The notes beneath the pieces are model-generated. The model did no database searches, was not told where the DNA came from, and saw nothing but the letters and a program-made list of their open reading frames with translations. Positions 1 to 9,394 of a stretch of 64,000 nt of DNA are shown piece by piece (position 1 is the first letter of the stretch; every line of letters starts with the position of its first letter). The stretch is from a virus. The stretch is from IMG/VR virus record IMGVR_UViG_3300032050_000009, positions 109,398-173,397 of that record. One strand, given 5' to 3'. Made by a program: the position numbers and the translations under genes.

Positions 1-2
1 TC

Positions 3-659
3 AAAGAGGTATGGTTCCACGAAGTTCAAGTTGATGGAAAATGGCAGAAGTTTTTTGACCCAGGTAAAAATGACAACGAGCGTTCTCCATTGTCTGAAGT
101 TTACGAAGAACTTATGTCAACAGGAAAAGAGTCTGATAAGGAACTTGCAAAACAGTACAAACCACGTAAATTCTATATTGTTAAGGTTATTGACCGTGAC
201 AACGAACAAGACGGAGTTAAGTTTTGGCGTTTCAAGCATAACTATAAGAACGAAGGTATCTTGGATAAAATCATCCCAATTTTCCGTCAAAAAGGAGATA
301 TCACTGACCCTGAAAATGGTAGAGATATCATTCTTGAATTGACAAAGGCTAAGACCCCAAAAGGAGCTACTTATACTGTCATTCAGACAATTATGCACGA
401 TGACCCATCTCCTCTACATGAGGATAAGGAGACAAAAGAAACTTGGGTTAATGATGAATTGACTTGGGGTGATGTATATTCTAAGAAGCCGGCCGAGTAT
501 CTCGAAGCTATTGCTCGTGGCGAAGTTCCACGTTGGGATTCTGACGCTGGTAAGTATATCTACGGAAGTGAAATTGAGGAAACGGTATCTATGGGTGGTA
601 AGAAATCAGTCGTTGACCCACAGTCAGACGATGAACCATCAGACGACCTTCCTTTCTAA
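3..659 (+). CDS. 32: gp32-like single-stranded DNA-binding protein (5' truncated)
   Basis: The reading frame is open from the window edge, so the true start lies upstream. The visible 218 residues fit the T4 gp32 family, which coats ssDNA during replication and recombination. The core contains KFWRFKHNYKNEGILDKI followed by a GDITDPENGRDI segment, resembling the gp32 OB-fold region in which the protein reports a basic and aromatic ssDNA-binding face. The tail is acidic and ends DDEPSDDLPF, very like the DDxPF tip of bacterial SSB, which recruits partner proteins. A UvsX recombinase gene follows about 290 bases downstream, as expected for a recombination module. The family call rests on the pattern of motifs and on context; the N-terminal part that would settle it is outside the window. 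Confidence 0.75.
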   Translation, partial: KEVWFHEVQVDGKWQKFFDPGKNDNERSPLSEVYEELMSTGKESDKELAKQYKPRKFYIVKVIDRDNEQDGVKFWRFKHNYKNEGILDKIIPIFRQKGDITDPENGRDIILELTKAKTPKGATYTVIQTIMHDDPSPLHEDKETKETWVNDELTWGDVYSKKPAEYLEAIARGEVPRWDSDAGKYIYGSEIEETVSMGGKKSVVDPQSDDEPSDDLPF

Positions 660-674
660 TAAAAAATGTTAAAC

Positions 675-705
675 AAACTACCCCTGAAATATGGGGTGGT
701 TTTTA
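675..705 (+). terminator. Rho-independent terminator after the ssDNA-binding protein
   Basis: A 10-bp stem (675-684 with 693-702, containing one G-T pair and four consecutive C-G pairs) has an 8-base loop and runs into a T tract (700-704). It lies between the stop of the ssDNA-binding gene and the next start, so it probably limits the abundant upstream transcript. Confidence 0.75.
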
Positions 706-718
706 ATACCTTAAAAAA

Positions 719-943
719 ATGACAACTCAAGAAAAAATTACGCAAAAATTGTATGAGGCGTTGACAAACAAGTACTCCGCCCAAATTTCAGAAGCTGAAG
801 CAACATTAATGGTCTATTTCAATAATCCTGTTGGTATCGGAGAACATCCTCAACATTTGGAAGAGATGGATAAATTTGTTGACCAATTGGCAAGTGCAAA
901 AGATAAGCTAGACGCTTTACAACAATTCAAGAAATATAGTTAA
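719..943 (+). CDS. Small conserved phage protein between ssDNA-binding protein and recombinase
   Basis: A 74-residue acidic, helical-looking protein with no membrane segment or signal peptide. The central stretch FNNPVGIGEHPQ is a distinctive turn between two predicted helices. From memory, similar small proteins with an N-P-V-G-x-G-E-H-P core occur in T4-like phages near replication genes, but no function is known to me. The ATG follows the terminator by only a few bases, and the stop codon is separated by one base from the UvsX start, so the two genes are probably translated together. A minor accessory role in recombination or replication is possible from position only. Confidence 0.7.
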   Translation: MTTQEKITQKLYEALTNKYSAQISEAEATLMVYFNNPVGIGEHPQHLEEMDKFVDQLASAKDKLDALQQFKKYS

Positions 944-944
944 T

Positions 945-1955
945 ATGGCAATTAAGAAAAAAGAATTAGGTTTAGATTCAATCAAATCTAAGTTCTCTAC
1001 TTCGGCAAAATATAAACCTCAAAGATATTTTGACTTGGGTACAGAATTTTTGGATGCGGTTGGAATACCAGGGCCGGCGATTGGACACATCAATATGTTC
1101 TTGGGTCACTCTGATACGGGTAAAACCACTGCACTTGTAAAGGCGGCGGTCGATGCTCAGAAAAAAGGAATCCTACCTGTATTCATTATCACCGAACAAA
1201 AGTGGTCATTTGAACACGCTCGTATTATGGGGTTCCAATGTGAGGAGGTTGTGGATGAATCAACAGGTGAGATTGATTGGGATGGTTTTTATCTATTCAA
1301 CAATAATTTTGATTACATCGAACAAATTACCGAGTATATCAACAACTTGTTGGATGCCCAAGAAAAAGGTGAATTGGATTATAGTTTGCTTTTCCTTTGG
1401 GACTCAGTTGGTTCAGTTCCTTGTAAGATGACTTTTGAAGGTAAAGGTGGTAAACAACACAATGCTTCAGTTCTTGCTGACAAGATTGGTATGGGTATTA
1501 ACCAAAGAATTTCAGGTAGTCGTAAAGCTGATTCAAAGTTTGAAAACACACTTGTAATTGTTAATCAACCTTGGGTTGAACTTCCTGATAATCCATTTGG
1601 TCAACCAAAAATTAAGGCAAAAGGTGGTGAAGCAATTTGGTTAAACTCATCTTTGGTATTTTTGTTTGGTAATCAAAAAGGTGCTGGTACTACAAAAATT
1701 ACCGCCACAAAAGATAAGAGAACTGTTAAATTTGCAGTTCGTACCAAAGTATCTGTACTTAAAAATCATATCAATGGATTAGGTTATGAGGATGGTAAAA
1801 TTATAGTAACACCACACGGATTTATGGCTGGTAAAGAACCGGCAGAAGAAAAGGCATCTATCGAAAGTTACAAAAAAGAACACGCTGAATATTGGAAAGA
1901 TATTTTGGGTGTATCTGATTTGGATTTTGATTTGAAAGAAGAAGTCGAACCTTAA
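945..1955 (+). CDS. uvsX: UvsX-like RecA-family recombinase
   Basis: A 336-residue RecA-family strand-exchange protein, which forms filaments on ssDNA and drives homologous pairing for recombination-dependent replication and repair. The Walker A motif GHSDTGKT is at residues 54-61, and the Walker B strand LLFLWDS ends at Asp153. A later KAKGGEAIWLNSSLVFLF segment fits the RecA core that carries DNA-contact loops. Length is slightly below T4 UvsX (about 390), mainly at the ends. The protein sits downstream of the gp32-like gene and upstream of a nuclease and the gp41 helicase, matching the T4 recombination-replication set. The ATG at 945 is preceded by an A/T-rich stretch with no Shine-Dalgarno sequence. 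Confidence 0.93.
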   Translation: MAIKKKELGLDSIKSKFSTSAKYKPQRYFDLGTEFLDAVGIPGPAIGHINMFLGHSDTGKTTALVKAAVDAQKKGILPVFIITEQKWSFEHARIMGFQCEEVVDESTGEIDWDGFYLFNNNFDYIEQITEYINNLLDAQEKGELDYSLLFLWDSVGSVPCKMTFEGKGGKQHNASVLADKIGMGINQRISGSRKADSKFENTLVIVNQPWVELPDNPFGQPKIKAKGGEAIWLNSSLVFLFGNQKGAGTTKITATKDKRTVKFAVRTKVSVLKNHINGLGYEDGKIIVTPHGFMAGKEPAEEKASIESYKKEHAEYWKDILGVSDLDFDLKEEVEP

Positions 1956-1966
1956 TTAAATAAAAG

Positions 1967-2971
1967 GTGACCAAAACATTATTAATTGACGGAAACAATT
2001 TATTAAAAATTGGATTTCATGGTGTGAAAGATTTCTTTCACGAAGGTAAACACGTTGGGGGTATTTGGCATTTTCTAAATACTACCCGACGTTTTATTGA
2101 AGAAGAAAACTTTGATAAAGTAGTCGTATTCTGGGATGGTGAAGGGAGTTCTCTCACAAGAAAAATAATATACCCCCAATACAAGGAGAACAGAAAACCT
2201 GGTTATGACTTTAAAGAGGAGTCGTTTTACCAACAAAAACATAGAGTAAAACAATATCTTGAAGAGATGTTTGTTCGTCAGGTTGATATTAACAACAATG
2301 AGGCTGATGACCTTATTGCTTATTATTGTCAGATTGCAAATGATGAGATTATAACCATTTTCTCGAGTGATAAAGACCTAACACAGCTTATATCACAAAA
2401 CGTGTCTATATACTCACCCAGTAAAAGATTAACCTATAAAAAAGGTGATTTTATCAAACTACACGAGGTTGAGATACCCCACTATAATGTAAAAACATAT
2501 AAAATATTGTCAGGTGATAAGTCTGATAATATTGATGGTATCTATTATTTGGGTGAAAAAACTTTAGTCAAATTATTTCCTGAGATACTTGACCATGAGG
2601 TTTCTTTTAACGATATTTTAACAAGAGCCGAGGTATTACTTACTGAGGACAAAAAAAACAAAATATTACAAAACTTACTTTCAGGTAAAACAAAATCAGG
2701 TATCTATGGAAATGAATTTTTTGAGATTAACAACAAAATCGTGGATTTGTCTAATCCGTTAATCACAGAGGAAGGTAAGGAAATAGTCAAATTATATTAT
2801 AGTGAAACATTAGACCCCGAGGGGAGAGGGTATAGAAACCTAATCCGTATGATGATGGAGGATGGGTTCTTCAAATTTCTCCCAAAACATGACGAGGCTT
2901 GGGTAAACTTTGTAAAACCGTTTATGAAATTAACAAGAAAAGAAAAAAAACAATTTAAAACCAAAAAGTAA
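1967..2971 (+). CDS. 5'-3' exonuclease / flap endonuclease (T4 RNase H-like)
   Basis: A 334-residue protein of the PIN/FEN nuclease fold, which removes RNA primers and 5' flaps. Metal-binding acidic motifs appear in the expected order: LLIDGNNLL near the N terminus, NNNEADDLIAYY near residue 110, FSSDKDLTQLI near 135, and GDKSDNIDGI near 185, where the helix-hairpin-helix region begins. This matches T4 RNase H and the Pol I N-terminal domain family. Translation begins at GTG (1967), chosen because the first residues then read directly into the catalytic strand; no ATG fits better. It lies 11 bases after uvsX and 6 bases before the next gene, so it belongs to the replication operon. Confidence 0.88.
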   Translation: MTKTLLIDGNNLLKIGFHGVKDFFHEGKHVGGIWHFLNTTRRFIEEENFDKVVVFWDGEGSSLTRKIIYPQYKENRKPGYDFKEESFYQQKHRVKQYLEEMFVRQVDINNNEADDLIAYYCQIANDEIITIFSSDKDLTQLISQNVSIYSPSKRLTYKKGDFIKLHEVEIPHYNVKTYKILSGDKSDNIDGIYYLGEKTLVKLFPEILDHEVSFNDILTRAEVLLTEDKKNKILQNLLSGKTKSGIYGNEFFEINNKIVDLSNPLITEEGKEIVKLYYSETLDPEGRGYRNLIRMMMEDGFFKFLPKHDEAWVNFVKPFMKLTRKEKKQFKTKK

Positions 2972-2977
2972 TTTTTT

Positions 2978-3430
2978 ATGAAAGAGCAAGATTTAACAAA
3001 ACTTGAGTTTTTGATGATGGTTAACGATAACATCATCGTTCAGAGGTATTTTAATGTTCGTGATTACAATCCCGAAGCAAAATACTCATCCGAACTTTAT
3101 GAGTTTATTTTAGAATTTAAAAATACTCTCATGCATCGTTTGAAGATGAAAACTGTGGATTATATGCTTGAAAATTCTTATGAGATTCAGGGTAACCCAT
3201 CTATTTTGGATACGTCATATACCGACGGACCAGAACACTTTAACATCTTTATTAAACATGGGGACATGACAATTTGTCATCGTCAGATTGATGCTAAGAT
3301 TTTCCCTCCTAAAATAAGATACACCGTAGATATCCGCCCTCATATAAAAAGTTTGCTTTCATCACTTACTGACATTTTTTCAGCGAAAAATTTAACTTTT
3401 GAATTCGCGGGAATTAGTACTAAGCGATAA
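2978..3430 (+). CDS. Conserved phage protein of unknown function
   Basis: A 150-residue soluble protein without recognised domain, signal or membrane segment. It begins with an acidic helix (LTKLEFLMMVNDNIIVQRYF), and the C-terminal half looks like alternating strands. It sits in the replication operon between the 5' exonuclease and the gp41 helicase. That position would suit a replisome accessory factor, but T4 gp59 (the helicase loader) is larger and I see no match to it. Function is not assigned. Confidence 0.65.
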   Translation: MKEQDLTKLEFLMMVNDNIIVQRYFNVRDYNPEAKYSSELYEFILEFKNTLMHRLKMKTVDYMLENSYEIQGNPSILDTSYTDGPEHFNIFIKHGDMTICHRQIDAKIFPPKIRYTVDIRPHIKSLLSSLTDIFSAKNLTFEFAGISTKR

Positions 3431-3439
3431 TATTTATCA
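3431..3439 (+). promoter_or_regulatory. TATTTAT-type candidate promoter element before the helicase gene
   Basis: TATTTATCA, 29 bases before the helicase ATG, is a weaker copy of the motif found ahead of late genes. It is the only copy ahead of an obvious replication gene, so it may be chance. Confidence 0.35.
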
Positions 3440-3459
3440 AAAACGAACAAAAATTTACT

Positions 3460-4842
3460 ATGGCGTCAAACAAAAATTTCGATTATTTAGGGTCTTCTTT
3501 TCAAATACAATTATTGAATCAAATCATTATTGATAAAGAGTTCGGAAGGTCCATAATTGACGTTATAGAACAACAATATTTTGAAAATAAGTACTTCAAA
3601 ATCATCTTGCAAATGATTAAGGAGTACTATTCCAAATACGAACACGTACCTACTTTTGATACATTAGAGCAAATAACCAAGTCTGAACTACAACAAGAAT
3701 TGGCCTCTAAAATTGTGTTGGACACTATCACAAAAATCAAAGACTCCCCAATTGAAGGCAGTGGTTTTATTCAAGAAAAGGCTCTCAAGTTTTGTAAACA
3801 ACAAGAACTACAAAAAGCCATTACTAAAGCTCAAAAAGTTATTGATGGTGGTGAGTTTGAAAGTTATGACAAACTAGAAGAACTAGTTAGAGAAGCTCTA
3901 CAAGTTGGAGAACGAGAAGATGGAATGGCCGATGTATTCTCTAATTTGGATGATGTACTTAACGAAGACTATCGTCACCCAATTCCGATGGGAATACCAG
4001 GTATCGACAGATTGTTAAAAGGAGGTTTGGCAAAAGGAGAATTAGGAGTTATCTTAGCCCCCACGGGAGTAGGTAAATCTACATTCTTAACCAAAATTGC
4101 AAATCACTCATTTAATTTGGGATACAATGTACTTCAAATATTCTTCGAGGATAACCCAAAAATTATTCAACGTAAACACATCACACTTTGGACAAAAGTC
4201 CATCCCGATGAGTTATCAACTAAAAAAGATGAGGTGATGGATAAGGTTAGAGAGGTACAAAGTAAGATGGAAAACCGTCTTATTTTAAAGAAACTACCAT
4301 CAGATACTTTAACAATGCTTCAAATCAAAAATCAACTTCGCAAGATGATTGCTGATGGAGTTAAGTTAGATATGGTTGTATTAGACTATATTGACTGTAT
4401 CGTTCCTGATAAAAATTTGGGTGATGAATGGAAGAGTGAAGGTTCGGTTATGAGAGGTTTCGAAGCAATGTGTCACGAGTTGAATCTGGTTGGGTGGACG
4501 GCAACACAGGGTAACAGAAGTTCGATTTCATCAGAGGTCGTAACAACAGACCAAATGGGTGGGTCAATTAAGAAGGCTCAAGTTGGTCACGTTATTATAT
4601 CTGTTGCGAAAACATTACAACAAAAAGAGATGAAACTGGCCACAATTGCAATAACCAAATCAAGAATTGGTGACGATGGTATTGTGTTTGAAAATTGTAA
4701 GTTCGATAACGGTATGTTAGAAATCGATACCGAAAGTTCGGTAACGTTCTTAGGACTTGAAGAACAGAAAGAAGAACAACAAAGACAACGAGTAAAAGAT
4801 TTACTCGAAAGAAGAAAACAAAGAGAACAACAAAATAATTAA
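3460..4842 (+). CDS. 41: Replicative DNA helicase, gp41/DnaB-like
   Basis: A 460-residue hexameric 5'-3' helicase of the DnaB/gp41 (RecA-like superfamily 4) family, which unwinds the replication fork and stimulates the primase. The N-terminal 150 residues are helical, as in the DnaB N-terminal domain. The ATPase core starts near [18 protein letters not shown]; Walker A is APTGVGKST at residues 200-208, and Walker B is MVVLDYID near residue 305. [12 protein letters not shown] motif follows, and the C-terminal tail is rich in Glu, Gln and Arg. Length is close to T4 gp41 (475). The partner primase lies far away at 45952, so the two subunits are not co-transcribed here. The next gene (nrdB) starts five bases after the stop. 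Confidence 0.92.
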   Translation: MASNKNFDYLGSSFQIQLLNQIIIDKEFGRSIIDVIEQQYFENKYFKIILQMIKEYYSKYEHVPTFDTLEQITKSELQQELASKIVLDTITKIKDSPIEGSGFIQEKALKFCKQQELQKAITKAQKVIDGGEFESYDKLEELVREALQVGEREDGMADVFSNLDDVLNEDYRHPIPMGIPGIDRLLKGGLAKGELGVILAPTGVGKSTFLTKIANHSFNLGYNVLQIFFEDNPKIIQRKHITLWTKVHPDELSTKKDEVMDKVREVQSKMENRLILKKLPSDTLTMLQIKNQLRKMIADGVKLDMVVLDYIDCIVPDKNLGDEWKSEGSVMRGFEAMCHELNLVGWTATQGNRSSISSEVVTTDQMGGSIKKAQVGHVIISVAKTLQQKEMKLATIAITKSRIGDDGIVFENCKFDNGMLEIDTESSVTFLGLEEQKEEQQRQRVKDLLERRKQREQQNN

Positions 4843-4847
4843 TTAAT

Positions 4848-5795
4848 ATGGAAAAGATTTTAGTAGAGAATCCTAATAGGTTTGTAATATTTCCTATCGA
4901 ACATAACGATATATGGGAATATTATAAAATGCACCAAGCCGCGTTTTGGACGGCTGAAGAGGTTGATTTATCAGGTGATATTCGTGATTGGGAAAACCTT
5001 TCAGAAAATGAACAATACTTTGTTAAAAATGTACTGTCATTCTTTGCAGCATCCGATGGTATTGTAAATGAAAACTTGGCGGAGAATTTCTATAGAGAAG
5101 TACAATACCCTGAAGCAAAATTCTTTTACGGATTTCAACTTGCAATGGAAAACATTCACAGTCTAATGTACTCACTCTTGATTGATACATATGTGTCAAA
5201 TCCAAAAGAAAAAGATGAATGTTTTCATGCGATTGACAGACTTCCAGCGGTTCAAAAGAAAGCAAAATGGGCTCTTGATTGGATTACAAACGCATCATTC
5301 CAAGAAAGACTTGTGGCTTTTGCGGCCGTAGAAGGAATTTTCTTTTCAGGTTCATTCTGTTCAATATTTTGGTTGAAATCAAGAGGACTTATGCAAGGTT
5401 TATGTAATGCAAATTCGCTCATCTTTAAAGATGAAAATCTTCACTGTGACTTTGCAATTCACCTCTTGAATAATCACTGTGAAAACAAACCAAGTGAAAA
5501 GAGAATTAAAGAGATTTTGTTGTCAGCTCTTGAGATTGAAAAAGAATTTATTACCGAATCACTTCCAGTTTCACTTATCGGAATGAACTCAAATCTTATG
5601 AAACAATATCTTGAGTTTGTTGTTGATGGTCTACTTGTTAAAATGGGATGTAAGAAACAATTTAATGTTGAACAACCATTTAAATTTATGGAACAAATCG
5701 CAGTTGAAACAAAAGGTAACTTCTTTGAATCAAGAACTGTTGAGTACCAAAAAGCAAAGTTGAACGAAACATTGTCCTTTACGGACGACTTTTAA
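4848..5795 (+). CDS. nrdB: Ribonucleotide reductase class I beta subunit
   Basis: A 315-residue NrdB, the radical-generating subunit that pairs with NrdA to make deoxyribonucleotides. Ferritin-like metal ligands are visible: Glu in TAEEVDL, the [19 protein letters not shown] helix, Glu-His in [10 protein letters not shown], and Glu-His in [13 protein letters not shown] tyrosine in the SLMYSLL helix is placed to carry the radical. Length is somewhat short compared with Escherichia coli NrdB (376), which is common in phage versions. The order nrdB-nrdA is reversed compared with many bacteria; nrdA follows after 19 bases. No glutaredoxin or thioredoxin gene is adjacent, so the reductant probably comes from the host or from elsewhere in the phage. 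Confidence 0.95.
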   Translation: MEKILVENPNRFVIFPIEHNDIWEYYKMHQAAFWTAEEVDLSGDIRDWENLSENEQYFVKNVLSFFAASDGIVNENLAENFYREVQYPEAKFFYGFQLAMENIHSLMYSLLIDTYVSNPKEKDECFHAIDRLPAVQKKAKWALDWITNASFQERLVAFAAVEGIFFSGSFCSIFWLKSRGLMQGLCNANSLIFKDENLHCDFAIHLLNNHCENKPSEKRIKEILLSALEIEKEFITESLPVSLIGMNSNLMKQYLEFVVDGLLVKMGCKKQFNVEQPFKFMEQIAVETKGNFFESRTVEYQKAKLNETLSFTDDF

Positions 5796-5814
5796 TTGAT
5801 TATCTTTTAAAACT

Positions 5815-8247
5815 ATGATGTCTTTAAAAATTAAAAAAAGAAGTGGGGAGGACTCGTCCTTTAACCCACAGAAAATATATAACCGAATTAAAAGAGCGGC
5901 AAAAGGTTTGAACGTAAATTCGGACGAAATCTTTATTAAAGTAATCACTTCGGTACCAACCGAAGGTGAGATTATGACCAAAGATTTGGATAAATTAATT
6001 TATGAAATAGCCGCCGCTTATACTGGTAGTCACCACGATTATTCTAGACTCGCATCGTCTGTTGCAATTTCATCTTATCACAAAGAAACAAACCCAAGTT
6101 TCTCAAACACTATGATGGAACTTTACAAAGAAAGAATTGTTAATGATGAGTTTATCAATATGATTAGCAGTTACGGTCCGTCAAATATTGATGAGGTTAT
6201 CAATCACGACAATGACTATAATTTTGATTACTTTGCTTGGAGGTCATTACAAGAGATGTATCTTTTGAAACTACCAAGTGGTAAGACAATCGAGCGTCCA
6301 CAACATATGTATATGCGTGTTGCAATATGGGTAACTAAATCATTTGAACAAGCGGTCGAATACTATAAGTCACTATCAAGTCAGCTTATTTCACCGGCAA
6401 CACCAATTATGATTAATGCCGGTACAAAAATTCCACAACTCGCCTCTTGTGTTCTTCACTATAATGATGCGGACTCTAGAGAAGGTCTTTTGAACACGAT
6501 GAAAGATATTTCAACATATTCATCAGACGCTGCGGGTATTGGTTTATCTATGTCAAATATCCGAAGCAAAGAAAGTAGAATTTCATCATCAGGTGGATTT
6601 GCGGGAGGACTTTTAAAGTATTTAAAAATTGTTAATGAATCACTTCGTTTCTTTAACCAACAAGGACGTAGACCTGGTTCCGCAGCAATTTATTTGGAAC
6701 CTTGGCATAAAGATATTTTTGACCTTTTAGATATTAAAAAGAATACGGGAGCTGAAGAATTGAGAGCACGTGATTTGTTTACCGCACTTTGGATTCCTGA
6801 TAACTTTATGAAAGCTGTTAAGAACAATGGTGATTGGTATTTGTTCTGTCCTAACGATATTAAGAAAGCGGGTGTTAAACCCCTCCAAGAATGTTATGGT
6901 GATGAATATGAAGAAAACTATAACAAAGCAGTTGAATTAGGTCTTGGTAAAAAAGTTAAAGCCCAAGAAATTTGGTCAAAGATTATTGAGTCACAGATTG
7001 AAACTGGTGTACCATATCTCTGCTCAAAGGATAACGCAAACAAAAAGACAAACCACCAAAACATCGGTGTAATCAAACAGTCAAATCTTTGTAATGAAAT
7101 TTATCAATACACAGATGAAAACACAACTGCGATTTGTACACTATCATCAATGGTATTAAAGAACTTCATTAAAGAAGGAACATTTGACCATCAGTTGTTG
7201 TACGAGGAAACTCGTAAAGTTGTAAGGGCTCTTAACAAAGTTGTGGATATTAACAACTACTCAACTGAAAAGGGAAACAAGGGTGGTCGTGAACAAAGAG
7301 CAATTGCCATTGGAACACAGGGTCTTGCTGATGTATTCTATTTGATGGATTATATCTTTACATCTGATGAAGCGAAGAAACTAAATAAAGAAATATTTGA
7401 AACAATTTATTTTGCGGCAATTACTGAAAGTTGTCGTTTATGTAAGTCAGAAGAATATAAACCATATGATTTCTTTAACGGCTCACCGATGTCAGAAGGA
7501 GTGTTCCAATTTGATATGTGGGGACTCAATGAAGGTGATTTATCAGGAAGATGGGATTGGAAATTACTTAAAGAAGAAGTTAAAGATTATGGTGTTTGCA
7601 ATTCTTTATTCACCGCTCAAATGCCTGTTGCGTCATCTGCTAAAATTACAGGCTCATATGAGATGACAGAACCCGCTCACTCGGCAATCTTTAACAGACG
7701 TGTTGTTGGTGGTGAAATTATGATTGTTAACAAATACTTGATTAATGATTTTGAGAAGCTCGGTATTTGGGGAGAAGACCTGAAGAATGAAATTATTCTT
7801 AATGAAGGTTCAGTTCAGGGGATTAATTTCAATAACTACCTTGACCCTGAGGACAAACAGTACAATAAGAAAGTTAAAAGAATTGAGCACCTTATTCCAA
7901 AGTATAAAACAATTTGGGAAATCTCACAGAAGGAATTGATTGAAATGGCGGCCGACAGAGCTCCGTTTATTGACCAATCACAGTCGATGAATATCTATAT
8001 GGGTAACCCAACTCTATCTAAGATTTCATCATCACACTTCTATGGTTGGGAAAAGGGGCTAAAAACACTTTGTTATTATGTTAGAACAAAGGCAATTTCA
8101 ACAGGGGCAAAACACTTGGCGGTTGACATATCAAAAATGTCAAAACCAAATGTTACACCTGAACCACCAAAAGTTGATTATAGTAACATGAATTTACCAC
8201 CAAAACCAGCTAATTCTGAGTTTGAATGTTTTGGTTGTTCATCATAA
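5815..8247 (+). CDS. nrdA: Ribonucleotide reductase class I alpha (catalytic) subunit
   Basis: An 810-residue NrdA, which reduces ribonucleoside diphosphates using the radical from NrdB. An ATP-cone allosteric domain occupies about residues 1-95 (IKKRSGEDSSFNPQKIYNRI). The catalytic barrel contains QLASCVLHY, the active-site block SNLCNEI (pattern N-x-C-x-E), CTLSSMVL, and the radical-transfer tyrosine pair in CYYVRTKA. The C terminus ends with a redox-active cysteine pair (CFGCSS), needed for re-reduction. All key residues appear intact, so the enzyme should be functional. Start could be 5815 or 5818 (two adjacent ATGs). A strong terminator follows at once. Confidence 0.95.
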   Translation: MMSLKIKKRSGEDSSFNPQKIYNRIKRAAKGLNVNSDEIFIKVITSVPTEGEIMTKDLDKLIYEIAAAYTGSHHDYSRLASSVAISSYHKETNPSFSNTMMELYKERIVNDEFINMISSYGPSNIDEVINHDNDYNFDYFAWRSLQEMYLLKLPSGKTIERPQHMYMRVAIWVTKSFEQAVEYYKSLSSQLISPATPIMINAGTKIPQLASCVLHYNDADSREGLLNTMKDISTYSSDAAGIGLSMSNIRSKESRISSSGGFAGGLLKYLKIVNESLRFFNQQGRRPGSAAIYLEPWHKDIFDLLDIKKNTGAEELRARDLFTALWIPDNFMKAVKNNGDWYLFCPNDIKKAGVKPLQECYGDEYEENYNKAVELGLGKKVKAQEIWSKIIESQIETGVPYLCSKDNANKKTNHQNIGVIKQSNLCNEIYQYTDENTTAICTLSSMVLKNFIKEGTFDHQLLYEETRKVVRALNKVVDINNYSTEKGNKGGREQRAIAIGTQGLADVFYLMDYIFTSDEAKKLNKEIFETIYFAAITESCRLCKSEEYKPYDFFNGSPMSEGVFQFDMWGLNEGDLSGRWDWKLLKEEVKDYGVCNSLFTAQMPVASSAKITGSYEMTEPAHSAIFNRRVVGGEIMIVNKYLINDFEKLGIWGEDLKNEIILNEGSVQGINFNNYLDPEDKQYNKKVKRIEHLIPKYKTIWEISQKELIEMAADRAPFIDQSQSMNIYMGNPTLSKISSSHFYGWEKGLKTLCYYVRTKAISTGAKHLAVDISKMSKPNVTPEPPKVDYSNMNLPPKPANSEFECFGCSS

Positions 8248-8250
8248 AAT

Positions 8251-8276
8251 AAATCCCGAGTAATCGGGATTTTTTA
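8251..8276 (+). terminator. Rho-independent terminator after nrdA
   Basis: A perfect 9-bp stem (8251-8259 with 8264-8272) with a GTAA tetraloop and a T tract. It separates the replication/nucleotide block from the structural block. Confidence 0.9.
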
Positions 8277-8283
8277 TTTAAGA

Positions 8284-8292
8284 TATTTATTA
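8284..8292 (+). promoter_or_regulatory. TATTTAT-type candidate late promoter element
   Basis: TATTTATTA directly after the nrdA terminator and starting 11 bases before the ATG at 8295. If it works as a -10 element, transcription would begin at about the start codon. Confidence 0.5.
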
Positions 8293-8294
8293 AT

Positions 8295-8918
8295 ATGGCG
8301 GTATATAATGAAAATATCGAATTATTTAAATGTTTAGTTAGGGTATCACATTTTACAAAAAATCCTAACGATGATAATAAATTCCACAAGGCTTATGCTT
8401 TTGCCATTCAATCAGTTGCTGGAAAAATATTAACATTCCATGTAATGACGGATTATGGAATGATGAGGTCAAGAGTTCCAATTTCTGAAATATTCATGAA
8501 AGAACCGACTAACGACATACCGTTTCACTTTAAACAATTATGGGATTGTTTTTCTGAAAACGTAACTGTAACAACTTATGATTATTTATATGAAAAAAGG
8601 TGTCAGGTTGTTTTAAGAGATGGGTCAAAAATTTGGGCAACATATCTTATGACGGTTGATTGGTACAGAAATCCATATTCTGATGAACCTTCAGATTATA
8701 AGTGCGGGCACATTTTAATTGGTGATGACGGTTATCTTTTGTGCCAACCCAATAATAGAATTTATTGGAAGGATTCAAATTGGGTTACAAACAAATTCCC
8801 AATAGAACCAAAAGAGATTAAAGTTGACACTGATTTACCTTCAGTCGAAACTTTATCCGATAGATGGGTTGCAGAAGATGGGGATTGTTATTATTATAAT
8901 ATAAAATCGACCGAATAA
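8295..8918 (+). CDS. Conserved T4-like phage protein, probably structural
   Basis: A 207-residue protein, strand-rich, with no membrane segment. Tell-tale stretches include FTKNPNDDNKFHKAYAFAI, KCGHILIGDDGYLLCQPNN and a final RWVAEDGDCYYYN. From memory, proteins with this layout (QPNNRI near the C terminus, followed by a W-x-x-E-D-x-D motif) occur in T4-like cyanophages and related viruses, usually unannotated. It opens the late block immediately upstream of the gp25-like baseplate gene, which suggests a virion or assembly role. It is preceded by a terminator and a candidate late promoter, so it is likely the first gene of a new transcription unit. Confidence 0.7.
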   Translation: MAVYNENIELFKCLVRVSHFTKNPNDDNKFHKAYAFAIQSVAGKILTFHVMTDYGMMRSRVPISEIFMKEPTNDIPFHFKQLWDCFSENVTVTTYDYLYEKRCQVVLRDGSKIWATYLMTVDWYRNPYSDEPSDYKCGHILIGDDGYLLCQPNNRIYWKDSNWVTNKFPIEPKEIKVDTDLPSVETLSDRWVAEDGDCYYYNIKSTE

Positions 8919-8927
8919 TATTTATTA
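8919..8927 (+). promoter_or_regulatory. TATTTAT-type candidate late promoter element before the gp25-like gene
   Basis: TATTTATTA, 24 bases before the ATG at 8943 and abutting the previous stop codon. Confidence 0.5.
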
Positions 8928-8942
8928 TAAAATATACACACA

Positions 8943-9389
8943 ATGACATACGGTATAAATTTTCCATTCAGAGATTCTTTCAACGGAACTTATTTTGATT
9001 TATCATCAACCAATGATGAAGAGATAAGAACTGATTTGGTTCATTTATTATTAACAAGAAAAGGAACTAGATACTTTTTACCTGATTTTGGAACAAGATT
9101 GTATGAATATTTATTCGAACCATTAGATGGTCCTACTTTTTCCGATATCGAAGCTGAGATTAGGGATACTGTGTCAGAATATATACCCGGTATTACAATA
9201 ACTAAAATAGATATAAAACCAGCTTCAAGTGATGACGAGGATAAAGGTTCATATGTTAACGACAATGATGAAAGAGTTTTCAGAGTCCCTGGAATTGGTA
9301 CTTTGGAACATACTGCTAAAATAAAAATTGATTATAAAATTAATAACGATGTTTTTAATTCTAGCGATTTCGTTATTATTAATATTTAA
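8943..9389 (+). CDS. 25: Baseplate wedge protein gp25-like
   Basis: A 148-residue member of the GPW/gp25 family, the small wedge subunit that links baseplate to sheath and is found in all contractile injection machines. The diagnostic core is clear: DEEIRTDLVHLLLTRKGTR, then FLPDFGTRLYEYLFEP, then a helix IEAEIRDTVSEYIPGI leading to a strand pair. An insertion rich in Asp and Ser (PASSDDEDKGSYVNDNDE) sits in a surface loop and is longer than in most family members. Five bases later the gp6-like gene starts, matching the usual gp25-gp6 neighbourhood. Confidence 0.93.
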   Translation: MTYGINFPFRDSFNGTYFDLSSTNDEEIRTDLVHLLLTRKGTRYFLPDFGTRLYEYLFEPLDGPTFSDIEAEIRDTVSEYIPGITITKIDIKPASSDDEDKGSYVNDNDERVFRVPGIGTLEHTAKIKIDYKINNDVFNSSDFVIINI

Positions 9390-9394
9390 AAGTT

